From Pochonia chlamydosporia 170 (lineage: Eukaryota; Ascomycota; Sordariomycetes; Hypocreales; Clavicipitaceae), in the NCBI RefSeq assembly GCF_001653235.2, contig NC_035790.1, forward strand, positions 3,038,001 to 3,102,000: a stretch of 64,000 bases of DNA, read 5' to 3'. The position numbers and the translations under genes are program-made. This document shows positions 23,925 through 34,544 of the stretch, piece after piece (position 1 is the stretch's first letter; the number at the start of each line of letters is the position of its first letter). Under the pieces are notes generated by a model. The model was not told where the DNA came from, searched no databases, and was given only the letters and a program-made list of their open reading frames with translations.

Positions 23925-24984
23925 AGTGAGACTGCTGGATCTGTGCCATAAACCGGGCTACCAGGTTGGCTTGCGCGAGGTCGTGCTACTCGGCCAATTT
24001 CTCAGAAACCAGCAAAAGTATCAAATAAGACGAATAAGCCAAAGAAATATATGTCACACGAAGAACTGGCTCAACACAAGAACGAGCACTCTTGCTTTCA
24101 ACATGGCGACACAGGGGCTGTTGCCTGAGCCAGGACTGGAGGGAACAAGAAGGGCTGGGAACAAGACACGGAGGGAAAGATATGGATTCATTTTGCCTCT
24201 TTGATGACACGGCCAGCTCCCAGCTCCCAGCTCCCAGCTCTTGGCGACTGCCCCCAAAACCGTCCTTATTTGTCTCGTTTGGCGCTCCGTGGCCCATTTC
24301 GTCAAGGTTGTTGCTCACGGCGGCCAGCAGACAGGGTTGAGTGGTCGGTAGAAATATGGGACTCTGCAGCAGACGGCACATTTGTGGGACCACAGCCAAT
24401 CAATTGCTCGTCTTTTATGCTGTTGGTTGTCAGTTGTCAGTTGCATGGTCCAAGGACCTCAAGCTGCAACAGCCAAAATCTCAGACTCATATAAAGCACA
24501 GAAGTTGTCTCGTTCCATGTGCGGTTGGCCTCCTCAGAGACAAGAAGGCACCTTTCCATGTCATTTTGGCTGACCACGCTGGGTCCCCGGGCTGGTCGGC
24601 TGGGTTCTGGTCTGGTGGTTTTGTCAAATGGAAACCCACCATGCGTGCCCAGTGCATGTGTGACAACAAAAACATGAGCTGGTAATGTATTAGAAAAGTG
24701 CTTCAACCAACACCGCAACAGGGGTTTGATACAGCGGTTAACACGGAGTAGACAGTCGGGATTCAGCTCAAGTCGGGGGTAAATGCCATTACCCAGGAGG
24801 ATGACGAGCAAAGAACAAAAAAAAAGGGTGGCGATGATGTTACTCCTTTTCTCGTCTGTTCCCACGTCTGCTTTGCGATTTCTCAAGATTTGCTCGTTTT
24901 GTGCCTCCAAAAGTTGACTCTAGTCTGGTCTTCCCAGCAACAACCGGCTGAGATCGACTGGCTTGACCGCCGTTAAAGTCTATC
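23925..24984. other. 1.06 kb intergenic region between divergent genes
   Basis: Contains a 7-bp tandem repeat (cagctcc, about 3.9 copies, 24214-24240). Several overlapping open frames exist on both strands, but none has a domain, consistent splice structure or composition typical of coding sequence. Confidence 0.5.
24214..24240. repeat. 7-bp tandem repeat, about four copies
   Basis: The unit cagctcc is repeated head to tail between two divergent genes. No function is implied. Confidence 0.8.
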
Positions 24985-25928
24985 ATGTCGGAATACACAA
25001 TTCCATCAACATGGACGGCACCAACATCATGCTTTGCTACCACAAATTATTATCGTGTGTTGCTCGGAGGTGGTTACTTCAGTAATGTATGGCACGCCCA
25101 CGCCAGTGTTGAAGGGCAATACACCAAAGGGTTCTTGCTTCCCACCATCATACACGATAAATGCTCTGTACACTACAACAGGAGGCTGCCCTGCCGGATT
25201 TACTCGTGCTTGTGCGACAGGTGGACCCAAGAGTAATGGTCAACAAGTGAGCACGGTGACTTGCTGTCCAAGGTTTGATTTCTCCCGGCCCTTAAGGAAG
25301 TAAAGCAAGGAACTCACCATTGCAGTGTGACGAGCAACGTCTTCTCCTTCATGTGCAAGGACAACGAATACGGATGTCACGCCACAGCTACCCTTGGAGT
25401 GGTCTGGACAGGAACCCTCACAGATATCGGACTATCCCAGCCTACCGAGGAACCAATAACGCGAACGCCTTATACGGAGGAAGGACTTGAAGCTTGGGGC
25501 GTTAAGCTGCTCTACGTCAGTTAACTAACTCTATCCGAAGAGCCAATGCGTCTAACATTGTTCAACAGGTCCCAGCTACCGCAACAATTTCGTCTGTTGC
25601 GTCCACTAATACAGTACCTGATCAGCTTGCATCCACGACAAAATCAACCAGTACCCCTAGCCAGACGGGACCACCTTCGGTATCGGGCAGTTTATCTTCA
25701 GGAGCTATAGCAGGTATTGCCGTGGGTTCTGCCGCGGTAGTTGGGCTGCTGAGTTTGGGTGCTTTTCTGCTTTATCGTAAGAAACGAAAAGCGAAGGAAG
25801 CCGTCATCACCCACCCCATTGCCCAAAGAGAAGAACAAGAGAAATCCGTTCAACCCCACAGACAGAGCCGACCATATCAACTGGATGCGCCGGAAAGAAG
25901 GGACCTGGTATGGGAAATGCAGGGCTGA
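24985..25928 (+). CDS. Single-pass cysteine-rich surface protein, fungal receptor-like
   Basis: Four exons, 24985-25054, 25107-25272, 25326-25515 and 25569-25928, encode 261 aa. The N-part starts MSEYTIPSTWTAPTSC and has spaced cysteines ending in GCPAGFTRACATGG and a CCP motif, then MCKDNEYGCHATATLG. A Ser/Thr-rich stalk (TSTPSQTGPPSVSGS) leads to one membrane helix (GAIAGIAVGSAAVVGLLSLG, then AFLLY). A basic stop-transfer, RKKRKAKE, and a 48-residue cytosolic tail end the protein. This layout is common among ascomycete cell-surface proteins without known ligands. There is no cleavable signal peptide at the chosen start, which is usual for this family. The first intron (52 nt) is inferred, because the two coding frames are offset by one and this junction rejoins them. 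Confidence 0.68.
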
Positions 25929-26704
25929 TAGAAAGTGAGAGGTGGACTCAATTGTCGCATACCGGCGGTCACTTTGGTATTGGCGTTGTTGTCATTTTTA
26001 CGACTGGATTAGCGTATTTTTTTTTTTTTTAATCTAGCGGTGTTCCTTGTATTCTCCCATAATCATCATAGTTAGAATTGCATCAACGATGTTCTCCAAC
26101 TTTGCTCTTCATGTCTTCCATCTCCTGAACACAGGCACAGCTTCACTGCGCTTTCGACACAGACGAACTTGAAGGTATGACAACGCTTGACATATTTGAG
26201 AAACCCTTGTTGCTAGATAGCTAGTAGTGCGAAGTGGTCACGAAGACGGTTGAATCTGGTACCTAATATAATATATGCTGCATTCTGGGGTTTCACAGTC
26301 CACTTGGCTTCAATGTTGCAACTTTGAGTTTGGAGTTGGAATTGAACCCTGGTCAAGGTTGTCTGCCTCTGTTTGATGGACACCGGCAACTAGACCCCGG
26401 CCCAGTGCTAGAAAGCATGCCTGCCACAGTACCGGCACTGTACATGCTCAGTGGAGCTCTCCGTCAACGGCCCCAATTGATCCATGTCATGACTCTATCC
26501 CATGCCAATACACTGTCCATCTCAAAAATTCCCATCAAAATTCCCAAGACATCGCGGTGCATATTGGCCAAGATATCAATTGGATACCACTGCAATCCGC
26601 CTTATCCATAGCAATTACACCATCCACCTAACCTGTCATTGCCTCAGTCCCTCTTCTCATATATATTTCCCTATCCTCCGCCATTTCCAAAAACACAGCT
26701 CACC
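25929..26704. promoter_or_regulatory. OTC promoter region with a 14-nt T run
   Basis: 776 bp between two tandem genes. There is a T run at 26017-26030 just after the upstream gene. A TGACTC core lies at 26490-26495, about 210 bp before the OTC start. The A/T-rich stretch catatatat lies close to the start. Confidence 0.5.
26490..26495 (+). promoter_or_regulatory. Gcn4/CPC1-type site (TGACTC) upstream of OTC
   Basis: The core ATGACTC is found 210 bp upstream of the ornithine carbamoyltransferase start. Fungal CPC1/Gcn4 factors bind TGASTCA and close variants at amino-acid genes. Six bases can occur by chance, so this is a candidate only. Confidence 0.45.
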
Positions 26705-27866
26705 ATGAAACCATCAGCAATCCGAACAGCTCGCCTCGCCTTCAATGGCCTACAAAAACGAACATACTCGCAAGCCTCCGGCCCAAGGCATCTCATGTCA
26801 ATTGCAGACCTGACACCCTCTGAGTTCACATCCCTCGTTCGCAATGCCGCCGCGCGCAAACAAGCCGTCAAGGCTGGCCAGACGCCGACATCGCTGAGTA
26901 CCTCGCTGTCTGGCCAGACAATCGCCATGATGTTCAGTAAGAGGAGTACGAGGACGCGTGTATCTACTGAGGCAGCGGTGACGATGCTCGGTGGCCATCC
27001 TATGTTTTTGGGCAAAGATGATATCCAGCTTGGTGTATGTTCATTGTCCGCTCCGAAGCAAGTGTCTTTGCTGACCGCCCCCAGGTAAATGAGAGTCTGT
27101 ACGACACTTCGGTCGTCATCTCATCCATGACGTCTTGCATGGTTGCCCGCGTGGGACCTCACTCTGACGTCGCCAATCTTGCTAAACACTCTAGCGTGCC
27201 TGTAATCAATGCCTTATCCGAAGACTTTCACCCTCTTCAAACCATTGCCGACTTTCTCACCATCCACGAGGCCTTCCCTTCGTCCAAGAACTCTGCCTCT
27301 GGATTAGGGCTCAATGGACTCAAGGTAGCGTGGGTAGGAGACTCTAACAACGTGTTATTTGACCTGGCAATCGGATGTGTAAAGATGGGCGTTGATATTG
27401 CTGTCGCGTCGCCCAATGGCTATGGTATCCCGGATAACATGAGGAAGCTTATTACCTCTTCAGCAGAGGGTGTTAACTCACCGGGTAAACTTACTGAGAC
27501 CACTATTCCGGAGGAAGCCATCCAGGATGCGGATGTCTTGGTGACGGACACCTGGATTTCGATGGGTCAGGAGAGTGAGCAGCAGAAGAGGCTGAAGGCC
27601 TTTGAAGGATACCAGATTACGAATGAGTTGGCCAAGAGGGGCGGAGCCAAGGATGGCTGGAAGTTTATGCACTGCTTGCCTCGACATCCTGAGGAGGTCG
27701 CTGATGAGGTCTTCTACAGCCCTAGGTCTTTGGTTTTCCCTGAGGCCGAAAACCGACTTTGGGCTGCTGTTGGTACGTGTTCCAATGTGATGTCACCATG
27801 AAGAAATAGCTAACTTGTCTCATAGCTGCACTGGAGGGCTTTGTCGTCAACAAAGGCAAGTTGTAG
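26705..27866 (+). CDS. Ornithine carbamoyltransferase, mitochondrial
   Basis: Three exons, 26705-27034, 27085-27772 and 27826-27866, give 352 aa. The enzyme makes citrulline from ornithine and carbamoyl phosphate in arginine synthesis. The N-terminus (MKPSAIRTARLAFNGLQKRT) is a mitochondrial presequence, as expected for filamentous fungi. The carbamoyl-phosphate loop is STRTR at 81-85 (SKRSTRTR). The block LGKDDIQLGVNESLYDTSVV spans the first exon join and confirms it. The ornithine-binding cysteine motif HCLPRH is present near residue 310. The last exon adds AALEGFVVNKGKL. It lies tail to tail with ILV6, with about 200 bp between the stops. Confidence 0.96.
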
Positions 27867-28070
27867 AAATAGTTTACAAATGACGACAGATCGGATAGCT
27901 GGTGTTTATTTCACTTGTATCAACGGATTTCGGCGCACGAAAAGTTATATAGCGTAATTAGCCGTTTCATTTAAATGATAACAAAATATAACAACTATAC
28001 ACAAAGCTCCTGTTCCTTCAGACGCCAATTGGTCAGCGACCTCATAGAAAACTTCAGCCCTCAGAATAAT

Positions 28071-29091
28071 TTAGCCAGGGGGCAGCTGGCTAGCATCGAC
28101 AACCTCCTCTGCCTCCTTGATGAGCGGTTCCTCAGTAGGACCTCGGAGAGGAGACCGAGGTAGGGCCATCAGACCAGTGCGAGCTGATTCGAGGATACCA
28201 AAGGGGGCGATGAGCTTGAGAAATGAGTCGATTCGGGAAGGCTTAGCAGAGCTGTGATCATCAAAGTTAGCAATCAACTCATTCGTCTTGTTATACCGTC
28301 AGCAATCAATCAACTTACAGTTCCACAATGCAGCTAATGGTGCTGATATCCAACACCTTACCGCCAAACTGGTGAGTAAAGTAGGTAATCGTCTTCAAGT
28401 GCTCATGCTTGTGGCGCAACGCCTCACTGGCGGCCAACTTGCTAGGATGGAAATCAGCAGACGTCTCCTCCAGAGACTGAGCTTGCTCAGCACCCTCGGG
28501 AGCGTGCTCGCCGTCGTATTCGCCCGCGGTAATCTCACGATGGTGAGCGAGCAGCTCCTCGAAGTACTCAGGACCCAAAATGTTGATCTTGGCTAGGAGC
28601 AGCTCACGCTGGACAAGGGCGGCATTGCTGTAATCCAGCACAGCCCAGACGGGAACAAGATCCTCCAGCTGTCGACGGGCTTGCTCGACGACACCATCCT
28701 GACCAGTCAGAACGATGGTCATGCGCGACAGGTCCTCTACTTCGGTGTTGCACACGACCAACGAGTCAATGTTGAAGCCGCGAGCTGCGAGGATACCAGA
28801 CAGACGGGACAAGACACCGGGCTCGTTCTGGACCAAGCAATTGAGGATATGGCGCTTCGGGGGCGCCATGGACGGCGTAGGAGTCTCATAGAGAATGTTG
28901 GAGACGGCGGCTTGGGCAGACCATGCTGGCGGGGAGTTGGTCACGGGTAGAGGGGCAGAGCGGTTTCGAAGAGCCTTGTAGGCAATGGCGGAAGTCGAGC
29001 TGCTGTGGGATGAGTTGTACCGGACGAAGCTGAGTGTTGAGGATTTCGTTGCCCAGCGGAGGGGAGCGGTGCAAGACCGGAGGGCGGCCAT
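28071..29091 (-). CDS. ILV6: Acetolactate synthase regulatory (small) subunit, mitochondrial
   Basis: Two exons, 29091-28319 and 28251-28071, encode 317 aa. It is the regulatory subunit of the first common enzyme of isoleucine and valine synthesis and gives valine feedback control. The N-terminus is a mitochondrial presequence (MAALRSCTAPLRWATKSSTL). The ACT domain begins at RHILNCLVQNEPGVLSRLSG, with ILAARGFNIDSLVVCNTEV and LSRMTIVLTG, about residues 78-155. The C-terminal regulatory region ends FGGKVLDISTISCIVEL, then SAKPSRIDSFLKLIAPFGIL, joined across the intron. An upstream TGAGTCA at 29233-29239 fits general amino-acid control. Confidence 0.95.
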
Positions 29092-30914
29092 CTTGATGTG
29101 TGTTCTTCAAGCAGCGGGTGGCCAATGGCTCTCCCGTACGTTGAAAATACAAGATGAAGCTCTCGAAATCGTTTCCACGTCGGAGGGAGACGGTGGAATA
29201 ACGATGGACAGAGAGGACCGGGAGTTGTCTGGTGAGTCAATGGCTACCTATGGAAGACAAATGGAGGTCTAAAAACTTGGAGGGCTCCGAGAGATCGGAG
29301 GTGACTGGGGCATTGGGGGCAGTTGATTGGTGGGTGAACAGTGTGAAGAACTTGGTCGCACCCCCCACGGTCAGCTTGGTGTGTAGGTCTGGACAAGCGT
29401 GACAGCTGCAGGTGAAGACTCAGTTGTTCGCTGGGTTATGCATTGACAGTGCAATTTATTCTTGTGAAAATTTGGTGAAGATAAGAAATTCGTTGTTTAT
29501 TGTACAGAACCATGCAAACAAGTGACGAATTGATGACACTCAATTCAGTAACTGGGGATTGTGCAGCGGCCCATGGTTTGACATGTGAAGTGACGCATCG
29601 CCAATTTTGCATGCCGTTGAGCCATGATGACTTGACCTGCCAAGACCTTCAAATGTTTTGCTTTGAGCAACACATAGCACGGTATGCATCTGGCTGTTAT
29701 GTGCCAATTCAATCGGAGGAAAATGTAGTGGAGAGATCCAGATATTCACATACAACTACTCCGTTTACCATTGAGATCTGAATTTTGTTTCGATTTGCAT
29801 GCATTTAGGTACGCGGGGGTTGCCTGTCGTCTTTACTGGTCACATTTGATCCTACCAGACAATTGTACATGTAACTTGGCGTCTGAATTCCAAATTCCAA
29901 CAGCCATCCTCCAGTGGCTGTCTCAATGCCGTGGCGAAACATCGCGAAACCCCGTCTTGTGTGATCGACGCAGCTTCGTGGTGACTCGTAAGCGTCGCTG
30001 GGGTTCATAAGCCGGAAGGTGGGAATTAAGCCTCTGGCTCGGACGAACTGCTGCCGGGTTTTATACCCATGCCACCGTTGTAAATACAGCAATTCCACAA
30101 ATGAATTCATCTCGAGCTTCCTTGTTGGCTGCATTGGAGGCTGGACATTGACACAGTGCCGTCGTTGCCAAGAATGTTCCGACACCGCAACAGTTGGCTG
30201 GAGCTACCCCAGGTTTAAGGGCGAGACCCTTGTGATTGTTTGGCAGTGTCCAAATCTCAAGCTGTACAGAGTTGAATGTATTTTGTCTCTGTTCTGGTAA
30301 GAGATCAGCTGCATCCTGTGCAGGAGCCCTTTGTTTTCAGACGCTTCTCAATTACCAGTCAGTACTCATTTTAAAGTTGCTTAAGTTTGAATCAGATGCT
30401 GTTCCATCTTGGAACTGTTGTTGCCAACCACCTGCAGTTGACAGGACCACGCCTGCCTAGTGGTCAAGTACTTATAGTTGAGACCTGACCCCAATTTTAT
30501 GCCCCGTTTCCGCTGCATATCTTCGCCTTAGGTAAGTCAATTTGCTCCCAGTGCCCACCAGACTCGGAACCAATGGTTGGCTCCATTTGCCTGATGTCTG
30601 GTACAATTTTCTGCCGAGAGCAGCGATGGACTGATTCAAACTTCAGCCAAACCAAGGCAACCAGCTTTCTCCAAGTCGGCTTGCGACAAACTTGAACTTT
30701 CAATTATTCTTGTCGCAATTCCGTGCCGACACCAACTCGACGGGCTGCACATAACACCCCTCGCCTTTCTTCAAACACTGCACGATTCGATACAAACTTC
30801 GCGACTCCAGCTGGTAGAGAAAAGCCAGCAATCTCCACCAGACACCAGCAGCACCAAGCGCAAAGCCCACAGCATTCTTCGCCTCCAAAGTCTCGCGCTG
30901 CTCTTACCCTCACC
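29092..30914. other. 1.8 kb intergenic region between divergent genes ILV6 and the KH gene
   Basis: It holds the ILV6 promoter on the left and the KH-gene leader on the right. No coding frame is supported. The in-frame extension upstream of the KH-gene start (from 30723) is Ser/Pro/Arg-rich and looks like leader. Confidence 0.5.
29233..29239. promoter_or_regulatory. Gcn4/CPC1 site (TGAGTCA) upstream of ILV6
   Basis: A full 7-bp palindromic Gcn4/AP-1 consensus lies 142 bp upstream of the ILV6 start. Position and target gene fit general amino-acid control. Confidence 0.6.
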
Positions 30915-33027
30915 ATGGAGGACTCCGAAAGACGAACCGCTAAGCGATCCCGCTTTGATCAAACAGAGCCCGAGCCAAAGAGGGCCTCTAGATTCGACCG
31001 TCGCTCGCGGTCACCACCGACCCGACGATCTGAAGGCAGAGATCGCAGTCCCCTCGCTCAGGATAGCCCATCAGACTCAAAAGGGTCGCCCGTTGATGCC
31101 GCTGCTGCTGCTGGTATGCTCTATCCCCGTTGTTTTTCACCTTCCTATGCTTCAACTGCACCTGCGCCATGGAGATATTAAAGTCTTAGTGGGAATCCAT
31201 TCAAACGTACTGATGCCTGTTTGCAGCTGCCGCCGCCGCTCGAATCAATGCCTCCCTACAAGCTCGAAAGGGCATTCAACATGTCGACGTGCCGCCGATT
31301 CAATCCGCTAATTCTGCAGATGGACAGTCTGGAGAAGCAAATTCGCATTCTGTGAGCAAGGAGATGTACACGGCCGACGGTGACTACATCCAGGACATTG
31401 AAGTCAACGATCTGCGAAACCGCTACTTGCTCACCAAGGGTTCCACACAGAAAATGGTAAATATGCACTTGCATTCCACTGATTCTCCAGATACACCGAT
31501 TGCTGGCGCATTCCGCTTTGTTCTGGGTCGCCAATTGGCATTAGAGATATCCTGCTTACACCTGGCACGATAGCTTGCCTGCAACCCCCCGTCTTTGCTC
31601 CTACTGACTCCCGCTTGATAATAGATTTCCGACGAAACCGGAGCTGGTACGCATTGCCTCTCTTTTTAAACTTTTGTTATCTTGGATATAGGTTGACTTT
31701 TACAAGATGTAACTACTCGCGGCAGTTACTACCCTAATAAGGCTATGGCCACCGCTGCTGTAAGTCGTGACAATCCAACGACTCTCTTGCGAAACTTGAA
31801 GCGCTAATTCGTCTACGTTTAGAACCCACCGCTCTATCTTCACATTACTAGCACTAGCAAATCTGGCCTAGAAGCTGCTGTTGAGAAAATCAACGAACTC
31901 ATCAAACAGGAGTTGCCGCAGTTGGTTGACGAACGACGATTCCGCCGACGAGACCAGGAACAGCAGGAACCCGATCGGGATCGTGAGCGTGAACACGGAG
32001 GACGAGTAAGCATATACATCTCCATGACCATCTTGCAATCTCGTGTGTTTCTTTTAATTCTGACTAACTCGCCCACAGCGGAAATGGCCCGAGGAAAGGA
32101 TCCCCATTGACTTGGAACCGATCCCAGGGTTCAACTTGCGAGCACAAATCGTGGGCCACGGCGGCTCGTATGTGAAGCACATTCAGGGAAACCGGCTGTC
32201 GAGTGCAGATAAAGGGTCGCGGATCTGGGTATCTGGAGGGTGCCACCAACCGCGAAAGTGATGAGGACATGTACTTGCACGTTGCGTATGTCTCAAGCAT
32301 ATCCCACAAGGGAACAAACGAGTACAGTGCTAATCATACAACAGCGGACCTGATGCCAGCATGGTCGAAAAAGCCAAGGAGCTCTGTGAGGACCTGATTG
32401 CCAACGTTAAAGAACAGTACGAAGAATTCAAGTCCCGGCCGCCTCGATACAACGACCGAGGTGGCCACCATGGAGGCGACCGATACCGTGGAGGCAATGA
32501 CCGACATCACGACCGAGGCAGCCATTCCTCTTACGGCGGATATGGTCAAGATCGATATGGCCAGGACCAGAGTGCCTCGACCAACAGTCCGGCTCATGGT
32601 ACCAACAGCCCTGCAACGAATGCCGCTGACTATGCTGCTCAATATGCTCAGTATTACGGCGGAGCTGATCCGTATGCCGCATACGGTGGTTATGCCAAGT
32701 AAGCTTGCAATCCTGAGGTTGTTGAAGGTACACCACGACTAATCAATGTAGTTATGTTGCTTTGTATCAACAATACTATGGAGCTCAAGCAACCCAAGGA
32801 GCCGGTGCTCCTGGTCAACCCGCAACTTCGACATCTGCATCGCCGCCTCCACCTCCTCCAAGTGAAGCAGCTCCCCCTCCTCCTCCACCACCCAGTGCTG
32901 CACCTCCTCCTCCGCCTCCTTCGGGATCCCCCCCAGGTGGCAGTTATGGCGCAGTATGTTATTTCTGTACCTTGAAGAGAAGTCTTTAGCTAATTATGAA
33001 TAGGTTCCCCCTCCACCGGGATTATAA
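30915..33027 (+). CDS. KHDC4/BLOM7-like KH-domain RNA-binding protein, with an apparent frameshift
   Basis: Nine exons: 30915-31113, 31227-31456, 31625-31646, 31707-31759, 31823-32005, 32079-32285, 32345-32698, 32752-32953, 33004-33027. The protein has an SR-like start (MEDSERRTAKRSRFDQ), an Ala-rich linker, a first KH-like region (LTKGSTQKMISDETGA, then DVTTRGSYYP), and a second KH of the BBP/SF1 type (IPGFNLRAQIVGHGGSYVKH, then ETGCRVQIKGRGSGYLEG). The tail is Gly/Tyr-rich, then Pro-rich, ending VPPPPGL. Human KHDC4 takes part in splicing. Exon lengths sum to 1474 nt, one more than a multiple of three. The shift is at 32186-32188, between ...VKHIQ and ETGCRV, where homologues have one more residue. 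This looks like a 2-nt deletion, real or from assembly. The third exon is only 22 nt. Confidence 0.78.
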
Positions 33028-33569
33028 GGCTGCAAAGCTGATACGTGGATAGTTTGATGCTGACTAGGAAGGAAGTCGCATATTTGACGTAGAGAAGCTC
33101 GTCGATAAGTAGCCCATATGGCTAGTTGGTAGTTTGTTTGACATAGTGTTACGGTGAGGGGATTGTGAAGTATCCGGAGAAGAGGAAGACGTAGTTAATT
33201 GAGAGCGAGTGCAACACATATCCATTCCATCCTGACGTTACCGTGCCTCCCTTGTATGACCCGCAGTGGATGGCGGGCGACGACAATGCAAAATGATGGG
33301 GCAATCCAGGTGCTATTTCCCATTTCATACAACACAGCTGTCAACTGGTCGAATTAATTTGCTCTCAATATTTGTTAGACATTATATCTACATAAACATC
33401 ACGTCCAGTCAATGAATTAAGCTAGTGTCACTCGAATGCCAGCACCATCACACATGCAAATGACGTCGCCAACTACCCTATCGATAAGCAGCTCCCCGTC
33501 CCACCCCAACATCAACACCACGCAACATTGAAGCTCAAACACGAACATAATCCTTCTCAACCAGACACA
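33028..33569. other. intergenic region, KH-gene 3' side and TRAPPC13 promoter
   Basis: 542 bp. The minus-strand frame at 33417-33677 overlaps the TRAPPC13 first exon and has no family match. Nothing else seen. Confidence 0.5.
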
Positions 33570-34544
33570 ATGAGCCACCAGCGATACCCATCCCACGATC
33601 CCATAAAGGAGCCGCACTCTGTATCCGTCAAAGTCCTCCGGTAAACCACGCTCCTCACCCCTCCAAGCCACAACCACTCACACCACCACAGCTTATCACG
33701 ACCGTCCCTCGTACCACAATATCCAACATCGCCGCTTCCATCCTCCCCTCCCAGCAAAGAATCCTTCCTCCCAGCCAGTCTCGCCTACAAACCGCCCTCC
33801 ACAAACCCGGCGCCCTTCCTCCTCAGCCCGATTCTCAACCTCCCCGTGTCCTTTGGCTCAGCCTACGTCGGCGAAACATTCAGCTGCACCCTCTGCGCGA
33901 ACAACGACCTCCCCCCGTCCCCGTCCCCACAAACCAAACAAATTCGCAATGTACGAATCGAAGCCGAAATGAAGACCCCCGGCCTAGGGGCCGCGCATAA
34001 ACTCCCTCTCTCTGAAGAAGCCTCCGACCTAGCGATAGGCGAGACTCTCCAGCGCGTAGTATCATTCGACCTTAAAGAAGAGGGGAATCATGTGCTCGCC
34101 GTAACGGTGAGCTACTACGAGGCGAGTGAGACGAGCGGTCGGACCAGGACTTTCAGGAAGTTGTACCAGTTCATATGCAAGGCAAGTCTGATTGTACGTA
34201 CGAAAGTAGGCTTATTGGGGGAACGGGGCGGCAGGAAGAAGTGGGTGTTGGAGGCACAGCTCGAGAATTGCAGCGAGGACGTGATGCAGCTGGAGAAGGT
34301 GGGCATGGACGTAGAAGACGGGTTGACGTGCGAAGGGTGTAACTGGGGGAGGGGGGAGAAGCCGGTCCTGCACCCGGGGGAGGTGGAACAGGTGTGTTTT
34401 GTGGTGGAGGAGAGGGAGGTTGGTGGTGCAGATGGCGATGTGGAGGGGAGGATTGTTTTTGGTGTTTTGGGGATTGGGTGGAGGGGGGAGATGGGGAATA
34501 GGGGGTTTTTGTCGACGGGGAAGTTGGGCACGAGGATTGGGTGA
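33570..34544 (+). CDS. TRAPP complex subunit 13 (DUF974)
   Basis: Two exons, 33570-33640 and 33692-34544, encode 307 aa. The family is a TRAPP tethering-complex subunit acting in Golgi and autophagy traffic. Hallmarks are MSHQRYPSHDPIKEPHSVSV, then LSRPSLVPQYPTSPLP, and the core PILNLPVSFGSAYVGETFSC. Next come VRIEAEMKTPG and a beta-sandwich segment, FRKLYQFICKASLIVRTKVG. The short first exon is required to supply the conserved start. The last third of the coding strand (34341-34535) is strikingly G-rich, giving repeated Gly, Glu and Val codons. It is the last gene before a 6.3 kb gap. Confidence 0.88.

Noticed and set aside
30723..30914. Upstream in-frame ATG of the KH gene
   Set aside because: The added 64 residues are Ser/Pro/Arg-rich leader-like sequence, whereas ATG at 30915 has the caccATGg context and a conserved-looking start.
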